Of a DNA stretch of 64,000 nt, positions 1-8,639 are shown piece by piece. Every line of letters starts with the position of its first letter. Within the stretch, counting starts at the first letter, position 1. A program made the position numbers and the translations under genes. Source of the DNA: Bradyrhizobium ontarionense (lineage in GTDB: Bacteria; Pseudomonadota; Alphaproteobacteria; Rhizobiales; Xanthobacteraceae); contig NZ_CP088156.1 in assembly GCF_021088345.1 (NCBI RefSeq), forward strand, positions 5,642,001 through 5,706,000, in the 5' to 3' direction. The notes under the pieces are model-generated. The model was not told the origin of the DNA. It saw only the letters and a program-made list of their open reading frames with translations, and made no database searches.

Positions 1-666
1 GGATGAATAGCTGGCGCCGTTGGAGAAACCGACGCCGCCGTTCTCGAAGCGGCTGTAGAGGTATTCGAGCCGCCAGCTCCAATGCGGCGCAAAGCCGCGC
101 TCGATGCCGGCGCCGGCAACCCAGCCGAGCCGGGTGGTCAGCAACTTCTCGTCCTCGCCGGCCGCATTGGTGTTGATGAAGCGGCCGCCGGTCCAGGCAA
201 GGCCGCCGGTGGCATAGACCAGCCAGTCGCCATTGGCGTAGCCGACACGGCCGCGCGCGGTGGCGACATAGTCCCACAGCTCCCCCACGCTCGACTGCGC
301 CGTGCCCAGCCTGGCGACGGTGTGGTTCGAGGTGAGATAGTTCGGAAAACTGAAATCGCCCTCGAGCCCGAGCAGCAGCCCGGATCGGGTGACCCAGTTG
401 TAGCCGGCCTGCACGCCGCCGGTCAGGCCGCTGAACGGGCTGCCGGCCGTGGCCACGCCGCTCGGGTCGGTCAGGGTCGCCTGGGCGTGGTCACGAGTAT
501 AGCCGGCGTGGGCGCCGACATAGAGGCCGGTCCAGTCGAACACCGTCTGCGCCATCCGGGCCTTGAGGGGCAGGTCGGCGGCAGCGGCGGGCACGGCGAG
601 CGGGCCGAGCACGGCGATCATGGCGCCGGCCAGGGTCATCTCCCTGGTGCAGTTCGAGCGGATCAT
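1..666 (-). CDS. Outer-membrane beta-barrel protein (partial, C-terminus outside window)
   Basis: The minus frame is open from the ATG at 664-666 to the window edge, giving about 222 residues without a stop. The N-terminus has a hydrophobic segment ending VPAAAA before DLPLKA, a plausible signal peptide. It is followed by FDWTGLYVGAHAGY, the opening strand seen in rhizobial Omp31/Omp25-like porins, and then alternating aromatic/glycine strands such as LLGLEGDFSF, GRVGYANGDWLVYATGG and WSWRLEYLY. It should sit in the outer membrane as a small 8-stranded barrel, or as the N-terminal part of a longer porin, which cannot be decided because the 3' end is missing. No substrate can be assigned. Confidence 0.8.
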   Translation of the reverse strand, partial: MIRSNCTREMTLAGAMIAVLGPLAVPAAAADLPLKARMAQTVFDWTGLYVGAHAGYTRDHAQATLTDPSGVATAGSPFSGLTGGVQAGYNWVTRSGLLLGLEGDFSFPNYLTSNHTVARLGTAQSSVGELWDYVATARGRVGYANGDWLVYATGGLAWTGGRFINTNAAGEDEKLLTTRLGWVAGAGIERGFAPHWSWRLEYLYSRFENGGVGFSNGASYSS

Positions 667-1039
667 GGCAGCAAAGTCCTAAGGCAAGGCACACGACACA
701 GACTGAGGTCAGAACCTCATTGCCTGCGCACAGTCACGAGAAGATTACGGCGTAGCCCATGTTCGTTCGGAAGTGTGGACAGCATGCGGCAATTTGTGGA
801 TGATTTCTATTGCAAATAATTTGCAACAGCAAGATTGCGGCTCTCGATCCCACTTCCGGTTGGGAGCTGTGACATCCATGCAACAGAAAGGCCCGCCCGG
901 GGCGGCCGGGCGGGCTTTCGAGACGCGGATGGGAGGAGATGGGACACCCGCGTCACGGGCGGGGAGCAAGGTGGTGCCGGATGGGCGAGGCGGGGAGCGG
1001 GCCTTGGACCGGCGGCTCGGCGAGGCGAACGCCGTGGCA
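667..1039. other. Intergenic stretch with terminator and upstream region of the barrel gene
   Basis: This 373-base stretch has no gene I can support. It holds the terminator at 887-918 and the presumed promoter and leader of the minus-strand barrel gene. The part at 770-840 is markedly more AT-rich than its surroundings. Open frames on both strands here are shadows without family resemblance. Confidence 0.5.
887..918 (-). terminator. Rho-independent-like, bidirectional hairpin
   Basis: A 10-bp perfect GC stem (GCCCGCCCGG at 891-900 with CCGGGCGGGC at 906-915) surrounds a 5-base loop. It is followed by TTT on the plus strand and preceded by AAAG, which becomes CTTT after the stem when read on the minus strand. 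It lies 125 bases after the stop of the minus-strand small secreted protein, so it most likely ends that transcript before the barrel gene. Confidence 0.7.
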
Positions 1040-1318
1040 TCAATAGCCGCAGGCCCTGACGCGGCCGACATACCGGCCGTAGACGTCGTACTGCGGCGCC
1101 CAGCGACAATAGCGATAGCCGCCGCCGTAATAAGGGCCCTCGTTGCTGGCGGCGATGGCGCTGCCGACGACAGCGGCTCCGACCAGGCCGGCTCCGACGC
1201 CCCAACCCCAGCCGTGATGGAAGCCGTGGGCGGCGGCAGGCGTGGATGTCGCGGCGATGCTGCCGGTGACGGCGAGCGCGGCAAGCGCGAGGGCGGCAAT
1301 CTTGGTCTTGATCGACAT
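1040..1318 (-). CDS. Small secreted glycine-rich protein
   Basis: A 92-residue protein. The start is set at ATG 1316-1318 because an AGGAG motif lies just upstream and a classical signal peptide (MSIKTKIAALALAALAVTG...TPAAA) begins there; the longer in-frame start lacks these. The mature part is His/Gly/Trp-rich (HGFHHGWGWG), then a short hydrophobic Gly/Ala stretch, then a Tyr-rich tail with YRYCRWAPQYD and a C-terminal RACGY. The two cysteines could form a disulfide. Rhizobial genomes carry many such short secreted or envelope proteins of unknown role. It is monocistronic, with a terminator downstream at 887-918. Confidence 0.7.
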   Translation of the reverse strand: MSIKTKIAALALAALAVTGSIAATSTPAAAHGFHHGWGWGVGAGLVGAAVVGSAIAASNEGPYYGGGYRYCRWAPQYDVYGRYVGRVRACGY

Positions 1319-1463
1319 GGTGAAGGCTCCTGTTCTGCGTTGGAGCGGCCGTTCCTGGCCGCTTGCCAATTGGACGGGAGCTTCTCAAATTCGGTTCGAA
1401 TCGCCTGATGGGGACCGCGGTGCGATCAAAATTCTCAAGGAAATGGAGAGGTTTGGCGTCGCT

Positions 1464-2279
1464 CTAGCGCCCCGCCAGAGGGCCTGCGCCGAGTGTGTTC
1501 ACGTCGAAGTTATCGACGTCCTCGAGCAGCGCGCAGAACGCGCGTGCGCCGTGGTCGAGCACGCGCTCGCCCTTCTCTGCCGAGGCCTGGGTGGCATCGC
1601 CGACCGCGCCGCTGGGATTGAGATCCTGCGTCTGCCAAGCCATCGGCGCCGGCCGCTGCGTCGACAGCACGCGGTTATTCTTCTCCATCTCAGCGCCTGA
1701 TGATGCGAAATTCGCGATCGCGTCGCTGCGCACCAGTGCGGGATGGCAGGCCTGCATGATCGAGGTTTCGACGGCGCCGCCATGGATGCCGTGACGCAGC
1801 TCGTCGGCGGAGAACAGGCCGTCGGGCACGCCGAAGCGCGACCAGGACGTCGTCACCACCAGCATGCGATGGGCGGCGCGGAGGTCCTGCGCGATCAACG
1901 TCATCGCGGCGCTGTTGCCGCCATGGCTGGTGACGATCACGAGCTTCCTGATCCCGGCGCGCGCCACGCTCTCGCCGATCGCCTGCCAGCTCCTCAGCGC
2001 CACGTCGGTCGGCAAGCTCAGCGTGCCCGGATAGTCGACATGCTCGGTCGAGATCCCGACCGGCTGCACCGGCAGGAAGGTTGCCGGCAGCGCGGGCGGC
2101 AGCAGCGCACGGACGCGGGCGAGATAGGCTTCCGCAATGTAGACGTCGGTGCCGAGCGGCAGATGCGGCCCGTGCTGCTCGGTGGCGGCGAGCGGCAGCA
2201 CCGCGATCCAGCGCGCGGTCTCGGGCGTTCCAATCGCGGGCCAGTGCAGCTCGGTCCAGTCGCGGGGCGGCAAGGTCAT
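1464..2279 (-). CDS. Creatininase-family amidohydrolase
   Basis: A 271-residue protein. The start at 2277-2279 is chosen because homology-like sequence begins at MTLPPRDWTELHWP; 32 further upstream residues look non-coding. Family motifs are visible: EQHGPHLPLGTD (Glu34, His36, Asp45), SHGGNSAA (His119) and HGGAVETS (His166, Glu171), matching the metal-binding residues of creatinine amidohydrolase and related enzymes. The family hydrolyses cyclic amides, including creatinine and N-formyl intermediates, and the true substrate cannot be read from sequence. It is divergent from an NMT1-type ABC operon with only 98 bases between the starts, which suggests a shared regulator and a shared nitrogenous substrate (inference). 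Confidence 0.85.
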   Translation of the reverse strand: MTLPPRDWTELHWPAIGTPETARWIAVLPLAATEQHGPHLPLGTDVYIAEAYLARVRALLPPALPATFLPVQPVGISTEHVDYPGTLSLPTDVALRSWQAIGESVARAGIRKLVIVTSHGGNSAAMTLIAQDLRAAHRMLVVTTSWSRFGVPDGLFSADELRHGIHGGAVETSIMQACHPALVRSDAIANFASSGAEMEKNNRVLSTQRPAPMAWQTQDLNPSGAVGDATQASAEKGERVLDHGARAFCALLEDVDNFDVNTLGAGPLAGR

Positions 2280-2377
2280 CGTGCAGGCTGTTTCCTTCGT
2301 CCGTCGGGCAGGGTACTTATCGCCGATAATAACATCTCGACGGGCATCTTGGGCGAGACCAACCGGGGAATCCAATC

Positions 2378-3397
2378 ATGACGCAGGGGCTTCTGTCGCG
2401 AACGTTAATGGCGGCTTTGCTCGTCGCGGGTGCGATGGTCCCGGCGGCCACGGCCCAGACCCTGGACAAGGTGTCGTTCGGCACCAACTGGGTGGCCGAG
2501 GCGGAGCATGGCGGCTTCTTCCAGGCCGTCGCCGACGGCACCTACAAGCGATACGGACTCGACGTGACGATCGTGCCGGGCGGTCCCAACGAGAACAACC
2601 GCATGCTGCTGATCTCAGGCAGGATCGAGTTCTTCATGGCGGCGAACACGCTGATGTCGTTCGATGCGGTCGCCAACAACGTCCCGGTGGTGTCGATCGC
2701 GGCGATGTTCCAGAAGGACCCGCAGGTGCTGCTGACGCACCCCGAGTCCAGGATCACCAAACTCGACGAGCTGAAGCCGCTGACCCTGTTCGTCTCCAAG
2801 GAAGGCATTTCCAGCTACTATCAATGGCTGAAGTCGGAATACGGGTTCTCCGAGAAGAACGTGCGTCCCTACACGTTCAATCCGCAGCCCTTTATCGCCA
2901 CCGCGCAGAGCGCAATGCAGGGCTACGTCACCTCGGAGCCGTTCGCGGTCGAGCGCGCCGCCGGCTTCAAGCCCGGCGTGATCCTGCTCGCCGACAACGG
3001 CTTCAACACCTATTCGACCCTGATCGAGACGCGGCGCGACCTGATCGAAAGCAAGCCGGACCTGGTGCAGCGCTTCGTCGATGCCTCGATCGTCGGCTGG
3101 TACCACTACATCTACGGCGACAACTCGGCCGGCAACGCGCTGATCAAGAAAATGAACCCGGAGATGACCGACGATCTCCTCGCCTATTCGGTCGCCAAGA
3201 TGAAGGAGTACGGCATCGTCGATTCCGGCGACAGCGTCGAGAAGGGCATCGGCGCCATGACCGACGAGCGCGTCATGAGCTTCTTCGACAAGATGGTGCG
3301 GGCCGGCGTGGTCAAGCCGACGATCGACTATCGCAAGTCCTATACGCTGCGCTTCGTCAACAAGGGCGTCGGCGTCGATCTCAGGCCGAAGCAGTAG
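2378..3397 (+). CDS. ABC transporter substrate-binding protein, NMT1/SsuA-like
   Basis: A 339-residue periplasmic binding protein. The N-terminus has a signal peptide ending near TAQ at residues 25-27. The mature chain starts LDKVSFGTNWVAEAEHGGFFQAVADGTYKRYGLDVTI, the typical NMT1/THI5-like fold used for pyrimidine, taurine and sulfonate uptake. A further motif is ISGRIEFFMAANTLMS. It is the first gene of a five-gene plus-strand operon with ATPase, permease, dehydrogenase and Inh-type protein. The ligand is unknown; the divergent creatininase hints at a nitrogen compound. Confidence 0.9.
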   Translation: MTQGLLSRTLMAALLVAGAMVPAATAQTLDKVSFGTNWVAEAEHGGFFQAVADGTYKRYGLDVTIVPGGPNENNRMLLISGRIEFFMAANTLMSFDAVANNVPVVSIAAMFQKDPQVLLTHPESRITKLDELKPLTLFVSKEGISSYYQWLKSEYGFSEKNVRPYTFNPQPFIATAQSAMQGYVTSEPFAVERAAGFKPGVILLADNGFNTYSTLIETRRDLIESKPDLVQRFVDASIVGWYHYIYGDNSAGNALIKKMNPEMTDDLLAYSVAKMKEYGIVDSGDSVEKGIGAMTDERVMSFFDKMVRAGVVKPTIDYRKSYTLRFVNKGVGVDLRPKQ

Positions 3398-3421
3398 ACG
3401 CGCGACCGGCGCCTGCAGCAG

Positions 3422-4228
3422 ATGAGCTCGTCCCCTTTGTCCGAGAGCGGCGCCGTCAGGACCGCGGTGCGCCTGCGCGGCGTCACCAAGGTCTACGACA
3501 CCGGCGTTGTCGCGCTGGGGCCGATCGATCTTGCGATCGCGGAGGGCGAGTTCGTCTCGCTGCTCGGTCCGTCCGGCTGCGGCAAGTCGACGGCGTTGCG
3601 GCTGATCGCGGGCCTTGCAAGCCAGAGCAGCGGCGCGCTCGAGGTCGCCGCGGCGGCGTCGGAGACGAGGCCCGGCCATCGCATCGGCTTCGTGTTCCAG
3701 GAGCCGACCCTGATGCCCTGGACCAGCGTGCGCGACAACGTCGGCCTGCCGTTGACGCTCGCGCATGTGCCTGCCGCCGAGGTACGGCCAAGGGTCGATG
3801 CGGCGCTTGCGCAGGTCGGACTCTCTGATTTTGCCGACGCCTTTCCGCGCGAATTGTCCGGCGGCATGAAGATGCGCGCCTCGTTGGCGCGGGCGCTGGT
3901 GACGCGCCCGGACGTCCTGCTGATGGACGAGCCGTTCGCCGCGCTCGACGAGATCACGCGCTTCCGTCTCAACAATGATCTGCTGGCGCTGTGGCGCAGT
4001 CTGAAGATGACCGTCGTGTTCGTCACCCATTCGGTGTTCGAGTCGGTCTATCTGTCGCAACGCGTGCTGGTGATGACGGCGCGGCCCGGCCGGCTCAGCG
4101 CCGAGATCAAGATCGATATCGGCGCACCGCGCGACGACGCGTTTCGCAGCTCGCCCGCTTATGCCGGCTATTGTCGCAGCGTGTCGGACGCGCTGGCGCC
4201 GGCCTATACCGGAGTGCATGCGCTGTGA
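3422..4228 (+). CDS. ABC transporter ATP-binding protein (SsuB/TauB type)
   Basis: A 268-residue ATPase with Walker A GPSGCGKST (residues 49-57), Q-loop FVFQEPTLMPW, signature LSGGMKMRASLARAL, Walker B VLLMDEPFAALD and switch histidine in VFVTHS. It is the cytoplasmic energy-coupling subunit of the NMT1-type importer. It starts 24 bases after the binding-protein gene, and its TGA stop overlaps the GTG start of the permease (GTGA), indicating translational coupling. Confidence 0.93.
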   Translation: MSSSPLSESGAVRTAVRLRGVTKVYDTGVVALGPIDLAIAEGEFVSLLGPSGCGKSTALRLIAGLASQSSGALEVAAAASETRPGHRIGFVFQEPTLMPWTSVRDNVGLPLTLAHVPAAEVRPRVDAALAQVGLSDFADAFPRELSGGMKMRASLARALVTRPDVLLMDEPFAALDEITRFRLNNDLLALWRSLKMTVVFVTHSVFESVYLSQRVLVMTARPGRLSAEIKIDIGAPRDDAFRSSPAYAGYCRSVSDALAPAYTGVHAL

Positions 4229-5040
4229 GCGGCGTGCGTGAGCGAGCGACATCCGCCGCGGGCACGCGTCTCGCGAGCCTCGTCTTTCCCGCGCTCGTCT
4301 TCGTCGCCGCGATGACCGCGTGGGAGCTGGTGGTGCGCCTCAACGGCATCCAGCCCTACGTGCTGCCGGGGCCGCTGCTGGTGCTGAAGACCTTGATCGC
4401 CGACTGGGATATCCTTGCGCAGTCGCTGCTGACCACTTTGATCACGACGCTCGAAGGCTTCGTTGCCGCGGCGCTCGGCGGCATCGCGCTGGCGCTGCTG
4501 TTCAACCAGTCGAAATGGCTGGAATGGGCGCTGTTTCCCTATGCCGTGGTGCTGCAGGTCACGCCCGTGATCGCGATCGCGCCGCTGCTTCTGATCTATC
4601 TGCCGCAGCAGACGGCCGTCGTCGTCTGCGCCTGGATCGTCGGCTTCTTTCCGGTGCTGTCCAACACGGCGCTCGGTCTCAACTCGGTTGACCGCAATCT
4701 CGCCGGATTGTTCCAGCTCTACAGCGCCTCGCGCTGGCAGACGCTGCGCTATCTGAAGCTGCCCGCGGCGCTGCCCTATATTCTCGGGGGCCTGCGCATC
4801 GCAGGTGGGCTGTCGCTGATCGGCGCTGTCGTCGCCGAGATCGCGGCCGGCAGCGCCGGCGCCGGCTCGGGTCTCGCCTATCGCATCGCGGAATCCGGCT
4901 ATCGTCTCAACATACCCCGCATGTTCGCAGCGCTGGTGCTGCTGTCGGTCGCCGGGATTGTCATCTATGGCTTGCTGGCGCTAGTTTCGCACCTCGTTTT
5001 GCGGCGCTGGCACGAGAGCGCGCTCGGAAAGGACACCTGA
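4225..5040 (+). CDS. ABC transporter permease (SsuC/TauC type)
   Basis: A 271-residue inner-membrane protein. The start is the GTG at 4225, which overlaps the stop of the ATPase gene by four bases; an open frame continues upstream but only as antisense-like sequence inside the ATPase. About six membrane segments are visible. The permease loop around GGLRIAGGLSLIGAVVAEIAAGSAGAGSGLAYRI contains the EAA-like contact site for the ATPase. The TGA stop shares its last A with the ATG of the next gene (TGATG). Confidence 0.92.
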   Translation: MSGVRERATSAAGTRLASLVFPALVFVAAMTAWELVVRLNGIQPYVLPGPLLVLKTLIADWDILAQSLLTTLITTLEGFVAAALGGIALALLFNQSKWLEWALFPYAVVLQVTPVIAIAPLLLIYLPQQTAVVVCAWIVGFFPVLSNTALGLNSVDRNLAGLFQLYSASRWQTLRYLKLPAALPYILGGLRIAGGLSLIGAVVAEIAAGSAGAGSGLAYRIAESGYRLNIPRMFAALVLLSVAGIVIYGLLALVSHLVLRRWHESALGKDT

Positions 5041-6023
5041 TGGCGGCCACTTCGTCTGACAAGATCGATGTTCTGATCTATGGGCCGCTGCGGCCGATCC
5101 TGGAAAAAGGTTTTCCGGACAGCTTCAACGTGCACCATGCGACGACGCAGGCCGATCTCGAAGCGCTGCCGGCGGATGTGAAGGGCCGGATCCGCGGCGT
5201 CGCCGTGACCTTCCACACCGTCAAGACCGATGCCGCGGTCATGGCGATGTTGCCGAAGCTGGAGATGATCGCAAGCTTCGGCGTCGGCTACGACCACATC
5301 GCGGCCAGCCACGCCGGCCAGCACGGCATCATCGTCACCAACACGCCGGATGTGCTGACCGAGGAGGTCGCCGACGTCGCCATGGGGCTGCTGATCGCCA
5401 CGTGCCGCGAGTTCATCAAGGCCGACCGCTTCGTGCGCTCCGGCGAGTGGACGTCGAAGCCCTATCCGCTGAGCGTCGGCTCGCTGCGCGACCGCACCGT
5501 CGGCATGATCGGCATGGGCCGCATCGGCCAGGCGATCGCGCGCCGGCTCGAAGCCTCGCTGGTGCCCGTCGTCTATCATTCGCGCAAGCCGGCCGCCGGC
5601 GTCGCCAACAAGCACTATCCCGACCTGCTCGCGATGGCGAAGGACGTCGATACGCTGGTCGTGATCGTGCCGGGCGGCGCCGGCACCAACAGGATCGTCA
5701 ATGCGGAGGTGCTGAAGGCGCTCGGACCGCGCGGCGTCGTCGTCAACGTCGCCCGCGGCTCGGTGATCGACGAGCCGGCGCTGATCGCGGCGCTCAAGTC
5801 CGGCACCATTCTCGCCGCCGGCCTCGACGTGTTCGAGAAGGAGCCGTTGGTGCCCGAGGAGCTCAGGGCGATGGACAACGTCGTGCTGCTGCCACACATC
5901 GGCTCGGCTGCCATCGTAACCCGCAACGCGATGGATCAACTGGTGGTCGACAATCTCAAGGTCTGGTTCGCTGGCAAGCCGCCGCTGACGCCCGTTCCGG
6001 AAACGCCGGTGAAAGGCCGCTGA
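5040..6023 (+). CDS. D-2-hydroxyacid dehydrogenase (glyoxylate/hydroxypyruvate reductase-like)
   Basis: A 327-residue NAD(P)-dependent dehydrogenase. The Rossmann motif GMGRIG is at about 158-163. The catalytic set is visible as the Arg in NVARGSVIDE (about 238), the Glu in LDVFEKEP, and the His in LPHIGSA (about 287). It interconverts a 2-keto acid and a D-2-hydroxy acid in the cytoplasm; GVGYDHI and the overall pattern resemble hydroxypyruvate/glyoxylate reductases. It is translationally coupled at both ends by TGATG overlaps, so its substrate probably derives from the compound imported by the upstream ABC system (inference). Confidence 0.88.
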   Translation: MAATSSDKIDVLIYGPLRPILEKGFPDSFNVHHATTQADLEALPADVKGRIRGVAVTFHTVKTDAAVMAMLPKLEMIASFGVGYDHIAASHAGQHGIIVTNTPDVLTEEVADVAMGLLIATCREFIKADRFVRSGEWTSKPYPLSVGSLRDRTVGMIGMGRIGQAIARRLEASLVPVVYHSRKPAAGVANKHYPDLLAMAKDVDTLVVIVPGGAGTNRIVNAEVLKALGPRGVVVNVARGSVIDEPALIAALKSGTILAAGLDVFEKEPLVPEELRAMDNVVLLPHIGSAAIVTRNAMDQLVVDNLKVWFAGKPPLTPVPETPVKGR

Positions 6024-6715
6024 TGAATCGCTCCCTCCTGCTGACGATCGCGCTGCTGTCGGTGCTCGCCGCGAGCATGGCTGCTGGCGCGCAGGACGCG
6101 ACCAGCCTGAAGAAGGCGATGATCGGGCAGTGGGAGCTCGCGACCACCGATCGCAGCAAGACCTGCGTCGTTACCCTGAAGCCCGACGCCGCGCCGCGCG
6201 GGCAGAAGCTCGAGCTGGAGCCGAGCTGCGCGGCGGCACTGCCCTTCACCAAGGACATCGCCGGCTGGAACGTGAAGGGCCTCGACATCGTCAGCCTCCA
6301 GGCCGCCAACGGCGAGGCCGTCATCGACTTCACCGAGGTCGAGGCCGGCATCCTCGAGGGCCTGCGCCAGGGCGAGGGTGTCTACATCCTGCAGAACCTG
6401 GCCGCGGCGCGGTCGCTGGCGAAATCGATGGACCAGATGATCGGCGACTGGGCCATGGTCCGCGGCAACGGCGCCACGATCTGCAGTCTGGTGCTCACCA
6501 ACAACGACGCCGGCAACGATAATTTTCAGGTGTTCGTGAAGCCGAAATGCGATGCTGCGATCACGGCCTTCGCGCCGACGCAGTGGCGGCTCGAGCACGG
6601 CCAGATGATGCTGATGTCGGACCGCGGCGAGACCTGGCGTTTCGAAGCCGACGACAATGCGCAATGGCGGCTGGTGCCGGACAGCGCCAATCCGCTGATC
6701 ATGCTGCGGCAGTGA
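6023..6715 (+). CDS. Secreted protein with two AprI/Inh-like domains
   Basis: A 230-residue exported protein with a signal peptide (MNRSLLLTIALLSVLAASMA, cleavage near AGAQ). Two similar units follow. The first, MIGQWELATTDRSKTCVV (about residues 33-115), and the second, MIGDWAMVRGNGATICSL (about 138-230), each have a GxW start and a cysteine pair. This matches the Inh/AprI fold, small beta-barrels that inhibit serralysin-type metalloproteases in the periplasm. The second unit is more diverged. The gene is coupled to the dehydrogenase by TGATG, which is odd for a protease inhibitor; it may instead be a general lipocalin-like periplasmic protein. Confidence 0.7.
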   Translation: MNRSLLLTIALLSVLAASMAAGAQDATSLKKAMIGQWELATTDRSKTCVVTLKPDAAPRGQKLELEPSCAAALPFTKDIAGWNVKGLDIVSLQAANGEAVIDFTEVEAGILEGLRQGEGVYILQNLAAARSLAKSMDQMIGDWAMVRGNGATICSLVLTNNDAGNDNFQVFVKPKCDAAITAFAPTQWRLEHGQMMLMSDRGETWRFEADDNAQWRLVPDSANPLIMLRQ

Positions 6716-6879
6716 GGCGGACCGCGCGTCGTCGGAGCGCCGCGTTTGATCGTCCGGACATCGTCGTCCGCCGGCCTTGAAACATGGTTAAGGCTTCGTT
6801 GCACCCCGGGGTTCTACCGGTGGAACGTGCTGTTTACGCATCTTGCGTCTGATGGTTGCGCCCATACAGGGAGCCGGCC

Positions 6880-8532
6880 ATGCAGGAGTTGTTGCGCAGG
6901 TTCACCAAGTCGCTGCCGTCGTTCAGTCTCAACGACAAGATCTCTGCGGCTGCCGCTGCGTTCGCCGTTCTCGTCGCCCTGTTTACGCTGGGGTCGCTGG
7001 CCGCGCTGCGCGAGCAGCGCCTGTTCCACGACCGGTTCGAGGTATTGGCCGCGTCATCCCGCAACATCGAGCGCGCCAACGCCGCGATCTACGCCGTCGT
7101 GATGGAATCGCGCGGCATCTACATGTCGCCGGACCGCAACGCGGCGCGGCGCTATGCCGATTCGCAGCTTGTGAAGCTTGGGCAACTGACCAAGATCGTC
7201 GAGGAATGGCAGGAGCTGGTGACGGTTGATGATGCGTCGCTGTTCGCCCCGTTCAAGCAGCGGATCGACCAGTTCGTGACGTTCCGCACCGAGATGGCGC
7301 GCCGCACGATCTCAGTCGGTTCGTCCGCGGCGCGCGAGCTCGGCGACAATGACGACAACCGCGCCGTGCGCACCGCGCTCAACGAGGATCTCGAGCGGCT
7401 GTCGCGCCTCTACGACGACCGGATGACCGAGCTCGACGCCGCCGCCGACGCACGCGGCCTGGTCGCGTTCTATCTCGGCGGCATCGGCGTCCTGCTGGTG
7501 GTGCTGATCGCTGCAGCGGCGTTGGCGCTGCGCCGGGGTGTGCTGATGCCGCTCTTGGATATCGCCCGCGTCACCGATCGCATTGCTTCGGGTCGCATCA
7601 AGCTGACGATCCCGCATGCGCGGCGGCACGACGAGATCGGCCGGGTCGCGCATGCGGTCGAGACATTCCAGAACGGCGTGTTTCGTATCCAGGAATTAGA
7701 GCAGCACGAACTCCAATTCGAGCAGCAGCAGGCGGATGTCCTGCGCGAGCGCGACCGGCTGGAGCAGGGTGCCCTCAGCAGCCAGCAGCGGCTAGATGCG
7801 GCGGTCGCCAACATGGCGCAGGCGCTGATCATGCTGGACAGCTTCGGCTACGTTCTGGTGGTCAACGAGCAGTACCGCGAGCTCTACGGCGTGCCTGCCT
7901 CGATCGCCCGGCCCGGCGCTCATGTCCGCGACATCCTGGCGCATCGCGCCAGGCTCGGCCTGCTGCGCGAGAAGCCGGCCGACTTTCTCGCCGCGCTCAG
8001 GCAGCGCATGAAGGACGGCAAGCCGACCACCACCGAGTTCGAGCTCGGTGACGGGCGCATCATCCGCGTATGTGAACGTCCAATGGCGGGCGGCGGCTGG
8101 ATCGCGACGCATGAGGACTTCACCGTGCAGCGCCGCAACGAGCGGATCCTCGCGCGTGCCGAATACTTCCTGGCGGCGCTGCTCGAAAACATTCCGCAGG
8201 CCGTGCTGGCCAAGGATGCGCAGTCGCTGCGCTACGTGTTCGTCAATCGGGCCGCCGAAACCCTGTTCGGCCTGCCGCGCACCGAGATCATCGGCCGCAC
8301 GCCGCGCGAGCTGTTCTCCGAGCCGACCGGCTCGATCCTCGAGGAAGCTGCGCGCGAGCAGCTCGCCGGACGCGGCGACGATGAGGCGCAAGCCCACAAT
8401 ATCGTGACACCCGGAAACGGTTCGCGCGACATCGTCGTGCGCAGGCTTCCGATCTCGATCGGCGAGGGCGAGCCGAAGTTTCTGCTCAGCATCATCGAGG
8501 ATCGCACCGCGGCTCAGCGCGTTGCGGCATGA
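6880..8532 (+). CDS. Membrane sensor with HAMP and two PAS domains, no output domain
   Basis: A 550-residue protein. The start is ATG 6880, with AGGGAG just upstream; a TTG 24 bases earlier is less likely. A membrane segment at about 18-42 is followed by a helical periplasmic region to about 195, then a second membrane segment (FYLGGIGVLLVVLIAAAALAL). HAMP runs to about 275, then a Gln/Glu-rich coiled coil. PAS1 (SQQRLDAAVANMAQALIMLD) and PAS2 (ALLENIPQAVLAKDAQSLRYVFVN) follow. The chain ends right after PAS2 at EDRTAAQRVAA; no GGDEF, EAL, kinase or methyl-accepting module follows in any frame. It may be a truncated cyclase/kinase or a sensor working through a partner. Confidence 0.8.
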   Translation: MQELLRRFTKSLPSFSLNDKISAAAAAFAVLVALFTLGSLAALREQRLFHDRFEVLAASSRNIERANAAIYAVVMESRGIYMSPDRNAARRYADSQLVKLGQLTKIVEEWQELVTVDDASLFAPFKQRIDQFVTFRTEMARRTISVGSSAARELGDNDDNRAVRTALNEDLERLSRLYDDRMTELDAAADARGLVAFYLGGIGVLLVVLIAAAALALRRGVLMPLLDIARVTDRIASGRIKLTIPHARRHDEIGRVAHAVETFQNGVFRIQELEQHELQFEQQQADVLRERDRLEQGALSSQQRLDAAVANMAQALIMLDSFGYVLVVNEQYRELYGVPASIARPGAHVRDILAHRARLGLLREKPADFLAALRQRMKDGKPTTTEFELGDGRIIRVCERPMAGGGWIATHEDFTVQRRNERILARAEYFLAALLENIPQAVLAKDAQSLRYVFVNRAAETLFGLPRTEIIGRTPRELFSEPTGSILEEAAREQLAGRGDDEAQAHNIVTPGNGSRDIVVRRLPISIGEGEPKFLLSIIEDRTAAQRVAA

Positions 8533-8577
8533 CGCGTCAGGTGGCGACGTCCGGGATTCTCCTGCCTTGACGTCGCC

Positions 8578-8591
8578 TTGATCTGCATCAA
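8578..8591. promoter_or_regulatory. FixK/Fnr-type box
   Basis: The sequence TTGATCTGCATCAA is a perfect TTGAT-N4-ATCAA palindrome matching the FixK/FnrN consensus of rhizobia. Its centre is about 55 bases before the ATG of the glycine-zipper gene at 8640, a spacing that fits a class II activator site near -40 with a transcription start around 8625. This suggests microaerobic activation of that gene (inference). Confidence 0.6.
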
Positions 8592-8639
8592 GAACGGCCG
8601 GACCGGGCCGGATATCAAGCTCGGAACGGAGGCCTGTCC

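Noticed and set aside
1385..1410. GGTTCGAATC, resembling a tRNA T-loop
   Set aside because: No acceptor, D or anticodon stem can be built around it; it is in the leader of the small secreted protein gene.
2615..4252. A 545-residue minus-strand frame
   Set aside because: Antisense to the ABC binding-protein and ATPase genes, which carry unambiguous motifs.
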